64,000 bases of DNA, taken from NCBI GenBank assembly GCA_028023455.1, contig JAQFVV010013403.1:1-64000 (forward strand), in the 5' to 3' direction. Position numbers and translations under genes: made by a program. Below are positions 52,662-64,000 of the stretch, piece after piece; within the stretch, counting starts at the first letter, position 1; the number at the start of each line of letters is the position of its first letter. This DNA comes from Epiperipatus broadwayi. Its lineage: Eukaryota; Onychophora; Udeonychophora; Euonychophora; Peripatidae. Under the pieces are notes generated by a model that ran no database searches, was not told the DNA's origin, and worked only from the letters and a program-made list of their open reading frames with translations.

Positions 52662-53119
52662 CAGGGAATATCCAACCTATGACCCAGGATGACTATGAAT
52701 GCAGCCAAACACAAAATCGCAGACTTATTTAAAATATTATATATTTTTTGTGATTATATGTTGCAATGTGATTAAAATAAATGTAAGGGTAAGTTCAAAT
52801 ACAATTAGTTTTGTTTCCTTCTTTTACTTTTATAATTAAAAAAAAAGTATTAACAATGTTTTATTACTTAGATATGTGCATTTTCTATATTAGTTATCAC
52901 AAACTCGGAACCTGCTTGACCTTTTTAAAAGAATTTTGGAATGGGTTATTATTATTTAAGACTTTGTGTCTTATCTGTAGGAGTGGATTTCATGAAAATT
53001 ATGCATGTAACTTTTTTTTTGCATATCAGCTTTCGGTAATGCTTGAATATTTAATGTGTGGCCCAAGACAATTCTTTTTCCAACATGGCCCAGAGATGCT
53101 AAAACGTTGGATATCTTTG
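52662..53119. mobile_element. hAT-like MITE, 458 bp
   Basis: Left terminus CAGGGAATATCCAACCTATG and right terminus AAACGTTGGATATCTTTG are diverged inverted repeats of the CAGGGGTGTCCAAC type common in hAT elements. The subterminal GTGGCCCAAGACAATTC and TGGCCCAGAGATGC also fit such elements. The flanking 8-mers TTTTAAAT and GTTTAGGT match at 5 positions, perhaps a decayed target duplication. There is no transposase; the open frame at 52811-53125 is incidental. Confidence 0.7.
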
Positions 53120-53929
53120 GTTTAGGTATTTAAAAATGAGATATTTTTTGGTATTTTGTGTTTTAAATGATAATGATGACTTCAACTTCTTTGCTTTCTT
53201 TATTGATTGTAATAAATGAATTAATATTTAGCAATGAAATGCATCAAATACACAATGAAGTAATAAGATATTGATTGGATTATGGTATTGAAAAAAAGCA
53301 TGGATATTTCTTAGAAGTGTCTTTTCTATACAAAGATTATGTCAAATGTCTTTTTTCTTTGATTTGGATTGTATTTTTGAAATGTTTTAATTACGATTAA
53401 TTTTTTAAAAAAATCTTGACATTTAAATTATTGATGATTATTTCTGATTCATAATTGAAACATTTGTAAAATAAATTACAAAGAAAAATTCTATAAAACT
53501 AAAAGCAAAAATGCTTCAATCCACTGAGGAAGAAGGATTAAATATTAGTATTCCTTTCAATAATTTACATTTATTTCATTAATTTCTGCATTGCTATTTT
53601 TAAAAATGCAATTTTTTTTATATTTTCCATTAGCAATTTACATCAAAACAACATTAAAAAAAAAGTGGAATTCTTCAAAACTATTTAAATAATTCAATAT
53701 ATGATAAAATTTCACAATTATGCTTTAGCTGCACTTAGTCATCAGATTCATATTTTGTAGATTTCTTATTAAAATATCATATGTGTCCAGAAGAATAATA
53801 TTAATATCATTCAGTTTAATAATGACATTTTTTTTTTGCTTGTCTTTAAATTTGAATAAATAAACCTCAAAATTTAGACTCTTAAAAACTGAGTTCCATT
53901 ATTATTATAATACTCTGATGCAGAGTGAT
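53120..53929. other. Intergenic AT-rich DNA, nothing recognised
   Basis: No exon, RNA or element signal that I can support. The same holds for 49656-51174, 51366-52661 and 54281-55011. Confidence 0.4.
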
Positions 53930-54280
53930 CATATGGACAAATGAATAGAAATTGTTGGAAATATAAATGGAATTATTGAGTGAAATCATCAAGGTCAAAA
54001 TTGGAACAAAAGATAAGAGTTTAGAAAAAAATATGATAATGATCATTGAAGAAAGAAGATTAAAATATGATTTCATTAGAAGAATGAATAAGGACACAAT
54101 ACCAGGGATTGTGATTGATTGATAATTGGAGGGAAGGAAAACAAGACCAGGAAAATGACCTCATGAACAGCATAGGAATGAATACTTTGTCCGAGATAAA
54201 TATTAAAGATAGAAATGTGAAGGAGGAAACCTGGTTGAGGACACTGTCAGAAGTGAAAACATTCAGAAGAGGAGGAAGAT
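53930..54280 (+). pseudogene. LINE C-terminal domain relic
   Basis: IIEERRLKYDFIRRMNKDTI, then PGIVID and a broken GRKTRPGK, parallel the closing domain of many LINE ORF2 proteins (..R.LrylGHv.RM..DriPr.vle..p.GkRkrGRPrkrW). The next codons match poorly. Strand and class are clear; family is not. Confidence 0.5.
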
Positions 54281-55011
54281 TATTATTGTAAATTGGATCA
54301 AGAAAGATAACAATTTTACTGTAAAAAATATGAAAATGAATTCTACAAATATTTTAATGAAATAAAAATAATTACTTTAAATTTCAATTTTTAAAAAAAA
54401 AAAAAAAATTAGACATTTTTATTTTAATGGAAAGTTTAGAATTTTCACATATAAATTGCAATGGGTTAAGGATTTGGCAAAAACTTATATCTAAATAGTT
54501 TGCATAAATGCATGTAAAAAGTAGCAAAACTAACAGCCATAACCATGATTGGTCATAATATTTTATTTCCTTGAGCAGAAAACCAATGTTTGTGGCAATT
54601 TTTTAATAAATCCTACATATTTTTAATAAAAATTTAATTGTAAATGTATTTATATTTAAACTTTTACATGTGATGAAATATTTAAATTACTTTCAATTTT
54701 AAGTATGTTATTTTTTGTTGATTGCAATAATTTTTTACATCTTATTTTACAATCTGAAAAAGAAAAAAAAAGATGGAACAAAAGCTAAAATATTTTTATC
54801 TGATTAGTGCACATTACAATTTTAAAACATAATGTTCAAATTTTAATCATAAAAATAAAGTATGTTTATATTTTTAAGTGCTAACTGCCTATCAAGGATT
54901 AAAAATAATCATATACATCCTCACGGAATACTGTCTATTCTTAGTGCATGAGTGGAAGGATAATTTTCTTTTGTACAAATTACATATGTTATTTAATAAT
55001 TAGGAATTGTA

Positions 55012-55240
55012 CAAACTAATATGATTCATTATTACAGATTATTAAAATTGAGATCTTGGGATATATAATTTGAACCTTTACTAATAATAAGCTGATTAAA
55101 AAAAACCTGGCTTTTAAATTAGATTTCAAACTAATATGATTCTTTATTACAGATTATTAAAAATGAGATCCTGGGATATATAATTTGAATCTTTACTAAT
55201 AATAAGCTGATTAAAAAAAAATCTGGCTTTTAAATTAGAT
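55012..55240. repeat. 115-bp tandem duplication
   Basis: Units 55012-55126 and 55127-55240, both beginning CAAACTAATATGATTC and differing at few positions (for example GATCTTGG and GATCCTGG). Flanking text around 54950 and 55300 (GAGTGGAAGG) hints at an older, larger duplication. Confidence 0.9.
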
Positions 55241-57192
55241 TGTACTCTATATCCAGTACTCTTTAATGAATGTTGGTTTATTTAATAGTAACTCTAAGAA
55301 TGAGTGGAAGGGTAGTTGTCTTCCATCTAAATTATATATATATCTAAATGCTATATTACTAATTATTATACTTGTATAATGTATGTCTACATGGATAAAA
55401 AACCAAGCCATGAAAGATTATTAAATAATTTTATAAACTAATGTTATTAGAGAACTTCCAAAATTCATCTAGATATTTTTAAATTAGCTTAATGTTCATT
55501 TGTAATTGTTTCATATGGGAGTAAATCTTTAATGAGGATGATTATTAATTTTCAGATTAAATATAAGTATTAATTGGCACATTTTTTCTTCCTTAATAAA
55601 CAAATATATATATATATTAACCATGTAAGAATATTTAAAGTTATTGTATTTTAATTTCTCAAATAAAGAAATCTGTATCAAACTGCTTTAGTTTTATTTT
55701 CTATGAATAACAACTAATTTGTTAGGGTTTATGGATATCAGATTGTATTTAAAGTTTTTCATTCACTGATTATTGCCGTGAAGTTTAATAAAGGCATGAA
55801 AGTTTTAACAGTTATCAAGGATAAATACTGTCTACCACACTCATGACCTGTGATTTGAATCTGGGCTGAGCAAACTTGGGAAATATTTTAGGTCACTGTA
55901 GTCTTTGCAATTTTTTTAGTAAGTGACACCTAGTTAACCAATAGTGGTTGGTAAATGGGCATCTAGCTGTTCTTAACTAAAATCCTAGGTTAACCTGAAT
56001 TGGTCAAATCAGTATTAATGCAATGATCATAAAAATAAAAAGTATATAATATAAAATGACCTGATTTACTTTTCAAATAGAAAATTGCTGAACTTACAGC
56101 TTATCATTAACGGTTAATCCGGTATTGTAATGAAGTTAATCAGTTAGATTTAAATAGATTACAAGTGTTGTCATATAATATAATGAAATATATGTCATGT
56201 AAATAACTTCAAGAGCAGACAACATTTTCAAAAAGGAATCGATTCATAATTTGAAAGCTTATATAAGTTCATATATATCTATTAGATTTTAATGTCAATT
56301 AAAATGTAAATTGTTAAATATATTTCGGATTTTTACCAAGTAATAAAATAATATATGTAAACAATATTTTCTTGCTACATAATTATTCACAAATGGTTAT
56401 GATATCTTTTTCAAAAAATAAGCATTGTAAATGATTATATTAATATTTTCTAAAATGGCTTCATTTCAAATAAGTTTAAAGTGATTATAAGAAAAAAAAT
56501 ATTTGTAGAATTTTTATTTCAATAAATATTTCAAATGCAATGATAAGTGTTTAAAAACCAAAATGAGACATAAGAATAGTATGAAGAATAAAAGCAAAAA
56601 ATAAATAGTCAATTTACAATTGTTTTTTTTTTCCAAAATGTTTTTCTAAATCTGTGTGAATTGGCTGACTGATTCCAAATATTTTTTTCAAAAGTTTTTG
56701 GGAGTTTAGGAGCTAAATGATATTTATATTTTTTATATTTAGATAAATTTCTGATGCGAATGTCATTGTAAGTTAGAAATAAATAAATACTTACTGATTA
56801 ATATGAATGGTTAGTTGAATACTCCACTAGCATGAAAAATCCTAACTTTGCTTGGTAACATGAATAATATAAATAAAAATTTGTAAACTAATTAAAGTAT
56901 TATTTAATTAACATTTAATCACAACTCATTAATAGAAAAAAAAAACAATATAAAATAACAAAATTTACAAGATTTTATTATAAAAATAAATTGTCACATT
57001 CTCTATTATTTTCATACATATATGATAAAAAAATATTGGGTATTTAATATTTTACTTTTATAATAATAATTATTACTGTCCTTTTTAAATTTATTTTTTA
57101 TATCATAAATTACTTCCATCATTGTTTATAATCAGTAATGAACTTTCCATATTGAGATTTGAACAAACTTTAATATTTTGAAAATGTATGAC
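55241..57192. other. Intergenic AT-rich DNA and likely 3' UTR of the minus-strand gene
   Basis: Nothing coding is seen. The part nearest 57192 should hold the 3' UTR of the C11orf54-like gene; a minus-strand AATAAA (plus TTTATT) lies at 56974-56979. A weak B-box-like GATTTGAATCTGG near 55852 may be a SINE scrap. Confidence 0.4.
56974..56979 (-). terminator. Candidate polyadenylation signal of the C11orf54-like gene
   Basis: TTTATT on the plus strand gives AATAAA on the minus strand, about 215 nt after the stop codon. Other AT-rich candidates lie nearby, so the choice is tentative. Confidence 0.35.
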
Positions 57193-57378
57193 TCAATGTG
57201 CGCTATCATACTTTCCTATTGTCTGAATAATCTCTGGTTTGTCTAAGCGATAAAGGTTTTCAGCAATTACAAAATAACCTTCATATTCAACTTCATCAGG
57301 AGTAAGGTCATAATGATAATGTCCTCCTTCGCCATGATCACTAAAACAGTGAGTGTGTTCCAATCGAAGGTCCAAACC
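57193..57378 (-). CDS. C11orf54: Terminal exon of a C11orf54-type (DUF1907) ester hydrolase
   Basis: 61 codons plus TGA on the minus strand. The acceptor TTTCTTTCTAG lies just upstream and the exon is phase 0. It encodes GLDLRLEHTHCF, GEGGHYHYDLTPDEVEYEGY, FVIAENLYRLDKP and a final IGKYDSAH. The match to the C-terminus of C11orf54/PTD012 proteins is close (GFDLRLEHTHFF, GEGGHYHYDTTPD). The histidine-rich HTH and HYHYD segment belongs to the zinc-binding site of the family, whose human member has weak esterase activity in vitro. Family proteins are about 315 residues, so roughly the last fifth is here; earlier exons must lie beyond 57378, and none was recognised before the window end. Confidence 0.9.
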   Translation of the reverse strand, partial: GLDLRLEHTHCFSDHGEGGHYHYDLTPDEVEYEGYFVIAENLYRLDKPEIIQTIGKYDSAH

Positions 57379-57909
57379 CTAGAAAGAAAAGAAAATTCAA
57401 AACTTATGAATACAATAACCTATATTTGAAAAACCAGAAAAATCTATGAAATAGGTAAATCTATCTGCAAACTTAAATTTCTAAAATACACTCCAGATAA
57501 TTAGAGGCACATACATTTCAGTAATCAAAGCTGATGTTAATTAATTAATCAAAATCAATTTAAATTCCTTCTATATAATTATACATAAATACAGTTTTGA
57601 GGTTTTTCCATGTGTGATTAGCATGGATGTTTTTCTGGATCTCATCTACCATAATCTGAAGAGACTGAATAATTCAGTAATTGTTGATGTTTCAGGGTCA
57701 CCAATAAAGACAAAAGACAGCAGAGTGTTTAATTATTATTTAATTTAATTTGAAATTTAGATGAAATTAAAAGAGAATGGATAGGAGATGGGAGGATAAA
57801 TTAATTTGATTTTTTTTGTTTAGCATATTTTATACAAACTTCTCCACCCAGATGGAAACTTTGCTATTTCATCATCATAATAAACTTGGATCATTTTTTT
57901 ATTGCCTTG

Positions 57910-57975
57910 TGTGGTTTGGTCCAGTTGGTAGAGCATCCAACTTGGGATTGGCCAATCCAAGATCGATTATGGCAT
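57910..57975 (+). repeat. tRNA-like SINE head fragment
   Basis: GTGTGGTTTGGTCCAGTTGG and TAGAGCATCCAACTTGGG resemble the 5' half of a tRNA with an A-box. AAGATCGATTATGG is a poor B-box, and CCAACTTGGGATTGG could form an anticodon arm. It is not a functional tRNA; a decayed tRNA-derived SINE is likely. Different from the SINE at 33.3 and 60.2 kb. Confidence 0.5.
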
Positions 57976-58129
57976 TTGCAGGTCTGGTGCTCAAATTTCT
58001 TATGAACTCCTGAGCACTAAAAGCATATACCTTTTTTTAAAATTAAGAATTTCATTAGTTTCTAACTATTCTCTGATATTTCTAACTATTCTCTGATAAT
58101 ACACATTGTATCTGGATAAGATTTTAAGG

Positions 58130-58945
58130 TACATATTAAATAGCCACTGTATATCGCTTGGTGGCGCTGTTTCTATGCAAAAATGTTTTAATATAATGTT
58201 TCAGGGCCGTGTCAAAACAAAACACGTTTCTTTTTATTTAAAAATGTACGTTACTATTCTAATAATAAATGAAACATTTAAACAAAAATTTAAAAAAACA
58301 AACACTTGATTAACAAACTAATCAGCCTGAATTAAATTAAATTCCATTAAATTAAATTTCTGCACGTAGTGCTGGAATGTGCGGGGGGACGGACGGTAGT
58401 TTTGCCAATCCGAAGGATCGTCCAAAAGATGCATTACTCTGATAAAACCAAGCTTATGATTTGTCTTGTAACTCCTTGCGAAAACGTGCCTATTCACGTG
58501 AGTTCTGGGAAATGGTGTTTGGCCCTACCCTTTTGCAATTCTTTTCACTTTCCAAGCTGTGTAGTAAAGCACAGGGATGGGCTTACAATTATTAGTATGT
58601 AATAGTACGTCAGCTAGGGTCTAAGATCATTACATTAAAAGAATTATGGCCAGTTGAATTACATACACCCTCGTATCATATAGTAGCGATTTGTGAAGTG
58701 TGTGCTATTTGCATAGTGTTGCGAAGCACATTAGCAGGCCATAATATTTGTGTGCAATGCCATCTAGGCCTGCTAACGACTAATATGAACAGAACTGTTC
58801 TATACACTGTAAGTTTGACCGCATGAACGGCATATTTCTGTGTTTTTGCACAGAAACTGTGCCACCAAGTGATGTACAGTGGTTTAACAAGTACTGATTT
58901 TAGTATGTAGCCAAATGTTAGTACTATAATAATAGTAAGCAATCT
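58130..58945. other. Higher-GC patch of unknown nature
   Basis: About 800 bp with clearly higher GC than anything near it. It begins near TTGGTGGCGCTG, which resembles an arthropod CTCF-type motif, and includes a G-run (GCGGGGGGACGGACGG) and a small inverted repeat (AGCAGGCC ... GGCCTGCT at about 58730-58780). Open frames exist on both strands but none resembles a known protein. It could be a regulatory region inside the minus-strand gene or a non-autonomous transposon. Confidence 0.3.
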
Positions 58946-60229
58946 ACATATATGGAGAAACCTGGAAGCTATTATTCTTTATTTTAACACATTGATATAA
59001 TGTTATAAAAAAAAATTATTATCATTATTATTTGTATTACAAATTTGTTCTGCAAAAAGTTAAAAAATATAAACGTAATTAAAATGTAAGTTTTTGCTGT
59101 TAAAATAATTATCTTAAAAATTATTTGAATCTTATATTTTAAGCTAAAAGTCAAAAAAACAAACAAACAAGTAATTATTTATATTATCCATTCAAAAAAA
59201 TTTCGAAATGCTGTATCTAGAATTGTATTATTTGAGAAGAGATATTTTTTTATGGAAATAAAATAGGAAAATAAAAGAAAAAATAACTACAAATGATATA
59301 TGTAGATTATTCACTTTTATTAGTTGAATTTACTATGGACATATACAACAGTATGTATATTTCTGCTGTCTGTAATGTTGAATTTCAATTTAATATTGGG
59401 TATGTCTTAAAAAAAAATTATTATAAAGAAAGAATAGAATTTAGAAATGTATGAAAATAAAATAAAAATTGGAATAAGATGTCTGCACCCTAATTTTTTA
59501 AAAAAGGGGAAATCTATTAGTTTATTTTTAGGAAATAAATTTATTATTTGTGGAATGCTTTATTTATTTTGATTTATTGTGTAATTGACAGTTACTATTA
59601 TCAGTTCTCAATCCATAATTATTATTATTAACTTTGCATATAATAAATAATTTATTCATAGTTTTTATAGAGAAATTCCAAAAAAGGAAATGTATGTATG
59701 TATGAAGAAAATAAAAGTATGAAATAGAAATGATAATGAATATTAATATTAAATATATATTTGTTAAAGTTTGGTATTTTGTTCTTATCATGGATATTTC
59801 TGTGCTGTATAATTCTGTGATACCATTATAAAATATTAATTCTTGTTTTATTATTTATATAATAAAAATGACAAAATGGAAGATTATCTAATTAACTCAT
59901 TTTATAATCTTAACTATTAAATAATCATTACAAAAAAAAATAAAAAAATTATTACCATCATGTATGAATTAAATTAAAAGACATTAATTTTTCTTGAGTG
60001 ATAGCAGAATTGCAAAAGTGATGTCTATTTTATTGCCTTAATTTTCTATTTAGGCTTATATGGTTTGACTTTTGTATTAACAACTTAAATTTTTATTTCA
60101 TATATAACTATAATATTATTTGATGATCTTAACATGCATAGGGAATCTGTCTGAAGAAACTTAACTCATTCCCATTACAATATGAATTAAATATTTATTA
60201 ATCTGTTGTTTTAAAGATCTTGATCTGAA
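58946..60229. other. AT-rich DNA, probably intronic to the minus-strand gene
   Basis: No exon of the C11orf54-like gene and no element protein was recognised here, nor at 60339-62199 or 62651-64000. The last stretch contains several scattered low-AT pockets (for example around 63360) that may be old transposon. Confidence 0.4.
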
Positions 60230-60338
60230 AAACTATTTTTTTTTTTTTTAAATGTCGTAGCATCGGCCGGGACGCGAACCCGCAACCCGGGCAACTGCAA
60301 GGCAGTTGCGCTGACCTCTCGACCACCAATGCAAGATG
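60230..60338 (-). mobile_element. tRNA-derived SINE, second copy
   Basis: The minus strand repeats the SINE at 33335-33437: TGCATTGGTGGTCGAGAGGTC, GCGGGTTCGCGTCCCGGCC and an A-tail (plus-strand T-run). Three bases are missing in the anticodon loop relative to the other copy. The acceptor-like ends GCATTGG and CCGATGC can pair over 7 positions including one G-U. No clear target duplication is visible. Confidence 0.85.
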
Positions 60339-62199
60339 GTAAAGACTACAATTGTTTTTCTTTTTAAATAAAATCTTTTATTTATGGGTATGTACAAAAT
60401 ATTTATAGAAAGTTATTAATTTTGGTAGCAGTAATCTAATATTTCTGATTACATTATTGAAATTTTAATTCATAAATTAATTTCAAATTAATAATGACAG
60501 CTGACATCAGGCACAAAGGTTAAATAATGTACTGTTATGACATTAAAGGCTATATATATATATAATTATTATTTAATTAATATACTTACTGGTAGTATAT
60601 TGTTAGCTTACTATAACTAGTGAAACTAGGAAAGAGCCACAGTTTATTCAGAGAAAGTGATTTGTTATTGTTGCAGTTTATTATTTATGTTTAAAGCATT
60701 CTTATCTATTATTGAATATAATTTGAAATCATTTTCATAATTTTAGGATTGTGGAAGAGAACTACATCATCATGTATATTAAAGGCATACATGTCTATTT
60801 ACATAGTGTCTAAGATTCATATATTTCGTAGCTGATGTTTGTAATCTAAGGTCACTAAAAGAAATATATCTTAATGACCATGGTCAAACAAGTGTAAATT
60901 TAGAGATAAGAAAAAATTGTTGGAATTATGAAAGAAATTTAAAAAAAGCAACAGATATGCTTGTGTAATATGTTGTGAAATGAGAAATGGATGGATAATT
61001 CAAATTAAATTGCTTTATATTTAATCTTTTGAAGTTAAAATTAAGCAGAAAGAAAAAATTCAAGTCAAGAAAGTCATTATATGGGATTGCTTAATCACTC
61101 AAGTATTAGATAATTGCTGGTAATGTAAGAAATTAATACAATATAAATTTTAGTCTTATATAAATAATAAGGTTAGAAGGAATATAAACCAAACAACTAT
61201 AAATAATATTGAAGAGTAATGACAACAAATACGTGAAAAGCTTCAAATGTAATTCTTAGTGATTTTATTTACGCTACTACTTATGTAAATCATAGCAGTA
61301 CAGTGATAGCTGAATTATGTTGTTACTTTGCCTAGTTAAAATTTAGAATTTGTTACGCACTTTCTGATTTTAAAATTATACAACGATATTGTAGAATTTT
61401 TGTAAAGATGATATTTGAAAGACCAATTTGAAATCAATATGCAGTACAAAATGATTAACTTTATGTTTTGCTTGGAAAATTATTTATTGAATCTTGAATA
61501 TTGCATATGAGGGAAATCTAGGCAGAAGTGCTATGAATAGTTTTAGAGCATAATTAGCCTTAATTAGTCCATTCTTGGTATTGGGTTCAATTGATTTTCC
61601 TTTATATAAAAAATTTCATTTATACTAAGAGAGACTTCTCTCTCCAAGTAGTTTAGGAATGGAGGCATACGTAATTCAGTTTTGAATCAGGGATGTTTTA
61701 AAGAATTAAATTTGTAATTAGACAGTTGTAACAAACTAGTCTTTAATACGTTAAATTCAACTCAATCTCATTTTTAATTATGAACTATGAATAACTGAAT
61801 AATGTCTTACTTGTATAATTTCTAAGGCTATTTCTTCTACTCTATATTTTTCTTAAGTGTTTTCAAATTGAATTCTTATCAAAGAGATTTAACATTTTTA
61901 TTTTTTAAAAATTTATAGAAATTATTGGAGTCAAGGTTATTGGCATAACTCTTCATGTATTTTGAAAGACTTTATGAAACAAATAAATGAATTTGTGTTA
62001 GACAAGTTGTTAATTGATAAAATATTTTTAACTTTGTTAGTATTTAAAAATTTTGTTGGATATGCTTAATGTGAGTTTAAATCATAAGTCAGGTGAAACT
62101 ATAGAGTGAAATATAAAAATTATAATGCAATTGTTAATTTTATTCAAGTCTCAATAGTAAAGATAGAAATGGTTAACAGTTTTTATCTCTTTGAAATAT

Positions 62200-62650
62200 T
62201 TTATAACAAAGGATACAAAAGTCGAGATTTGTAACATCTGAGATAGAGATGCAATGAAAAAGCATTTCTTAGACTATGGTGTTTCCTACAACTTGTGGAT
62301 GTAAGACACTAAAAAAAGGATAGAGAAAGTATTACTGCATTTTGAACTGTGTTACTGAAAAAAAATTGAGAATTTCATAGATTGCAAAGAAAATGTACAA
62401 GTATATAGTTAATCAAATTAATCCTGCAATTTCGCTTAGAACACAAATAATTAAAACAAAATTATTTTAATTTGGTTATATCATGAGACTAATTCATTAG
62501 AAAAACATATAGTGATTAAAGATAATATCCAGAAGCTTCACAATAATAAGTCTACCTTTGATCAATCTTAAAAAATCAAACATGGTAGATTTTTCTGCAA
62601 AATGCTACTCCTATCATATCCATAAGTTGGCATCGATTGACAGAATCTAA
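62200..62650 (+). pseudogene. RTE-like LINE, C-terminal end
   Basis: Frame-broken blocks match the closing part of a LINE ORF2: TLKKRIEKVLLHFELC, then NQINPAISLRTQIIKTKLF and FGYIMRL with SLEKHIV (family pattern FGHIMRR..SLEKTIMLG). Downstream, CATAAGTTGGCATCGATTGA resembles the short conserved tail near the 3' end of such elements. It is a 3' fragment of an old insertion. Confidence 0.65.
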
Positions 62651-64000
62651 TATTTTCTTACCAATATTGAATGGGTATTAATGAGTTTAAAACACAAAGG
62701 CAATGAATTTTAGTATTATGATGATGAAATAAGTAGTTCTATTTTTACTAGAAAGTTGGACCAATCAAAAAATCAGATGTAATTGATTGGATGGGAGGGC
62801 AAGATATTTATATTGACTGGAATGAAAATTGCAATTAAAATTATTTGCCAATCTAACTACATAAGCAATTTATTAAGTTTATATATAAACAATTTTTTAA
62901 CTTTATAATAAGTATATTCCCAATTCTATATAAATGGTGGATGAATAAATGAAAGACTAATGATGAATTTACTAATTGATGAAAAAGAAAATAAAGGCCT
63001 CATGTTCAAAACCTTCTCCCACAATATAATGGTAGAAACAGATCTAAAAAAACTTTAAAACATACATGAAATATCTATTACATTTGTGTGAAGAATGTAG
63101 AAATCAAAGTAATTCAACATAAGAATTTTTTTCTTGATTTAAAATTACAAAAACTTTTTTTTAAAAATTTATCTAAAGGATTTGATCAATTCATTTTGCA
63201 TTTACTGTTTCTACGAAGTCCGTAATAAAAAAAACTTTTTATCAATATTTTGGTCAATATAGTTAAATTACCTAATAGAGATTTATTAGAACAATCATGT
63301 TGGCCAAGGTTGATTATAGTATAAAATTTATATCTTTGAATGTTACTAAAAGAAAAAGATTACTTAGTAGGGCTTCAAGATTTGAGGGTAAGATAGACAT
63401 CAGAAAAGATTTTCATCTGAATCTCTAGCAAAAAATAATAATAGAATTCATATTACACTTGAAATATTTTAGGTTGGGATTTTATCCAATGACATCTTAG
63501 AGAAAGTAATCATTCACTAGTAACAGAAATAAATGATCTTGAAATGGATTCAAAGTGTAAATAAATTTGTAGGATTTATCAGTGGCTACCACTGCTTTTG
63601 CTAGCATGAATTCAAAAACCAGCTATTATATTTTCTATAAAAATATAGCATTTCTTTATATCTTGGGTTTGACTCATATTATTACCATATCACCATGTAC
63701 AATAAGACACTTTTACTCTCTTGAAATTATTATATATAAACTATAAATAAATAATTCCAATCATAATTTGATAATGAGACTTCTATTTCAATCACTTTTA
63801 TTTAGCAATGTGATAAATTTTGTGATGCAATGGATAAGTCTTAAATACTGATATAATTTCGACAATTCACTGTCGGAGTTTAGTTGTATGGCTTTCATAT
63901 GTTATGTACTCCTATAATTCAAGAATTATTCTATTTTTGTCATTTAGATTTTTGGATTAGGCAGATGATGATAACTAAGACAAAGTCATAAATTAAGAAT

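Noticed and set aside
52811-53125. 104-codon open frame
   Set aside because: It overlaps the non-coding interior and right terminus of the hAT-like MITE.
53735-53760. Minus-strand CTGATGA with a later GAAA
   Set aside because: The intervening 25 nt do not form a stem II closed at its base and stem I is absent.

Overview
This is a strongly AT-rich, intron-rich animal genome window. It holds one complete protein gene with very large introns, the last exon of a second gene, and a dense layer of decayed mobile elements. The proteins and the element mix (APE-type LINEs, a Penelope-like element, mariner, hAT, a KRBA2-like integrase transposon, tRNA-derived SINEs) point to an invertebrate. An arthropod, perhaps a chelicerate, is my best guess, but the sequence does not settle it.

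Genes. An RNF34/RFFL-type E3 ubiquitin ligase runs on the + strand from an exon at 6646-6858 to a stop at 48071-48073. It has five coding exons that splice in frame to 319 residues: FYVE-like zinc finger, SAP-like helix-turn-helix, Ser/Glu-rich linker, second SAP-like motif and a C3HC4 RING. Intron 1 is about 30.6 kb. On the - strand, 57193-57378 is the terminal exon of a C11orf54-type (DUF1907) ester hydrolase. Its upstream exons were not found here. The two genes converge on an intergenic stretch of about 9 kb made of repeats.

Layout. 1-6645: upstream AT-rich DNA with a foldback repeat and a 220-bp tandem duplication. 6859-37423 (intron 1): hAT-like fragments, a solo LTR, an almost full-length but broken LINE (15.1-18.8 kb, +), a related more decayed LINE on the - strand (30.7-34.2 kb) that has itself taken up a SINE, foldbacks and a ribozyme-bearing repeat, and a 5'-truncated Penelope-like element with a GIY-YIG domain (27.2-28.1 kb). 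37691-47888 (introns 2-4): two large foldbacks carrying hammerhead-ribozyme motifs, a KRBA2-like integrase tail, and a LINE split by a mariner element. 48.5-57.2 kb: mariner and LINE scraps, a hAT MITE and duplications. 57.4-64 kb: SINEs, a higher-GC patch and an RTE-like LINE tail.

The most notable signal is a set of retroposed inverted-repeat elements that carry hammerhead self-cleaving ribozyme motifs. The best is at 43947-44485. It is flanked by a perfect 14-bp target-site duplication and has an intact type I hammerhead core in each arm. The right-arm copy lies in the sense orientation of the ligase gene, about 310 nt before exon 4. A second, unrelated foldback (about 40479-41120) carries a nearly intact minimal hammerhead in its left arm. 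The Penelope-like element has a hammerhead-like relic directly after its ORF. All functional statements are inferred from sequence; no search or folding program was run.
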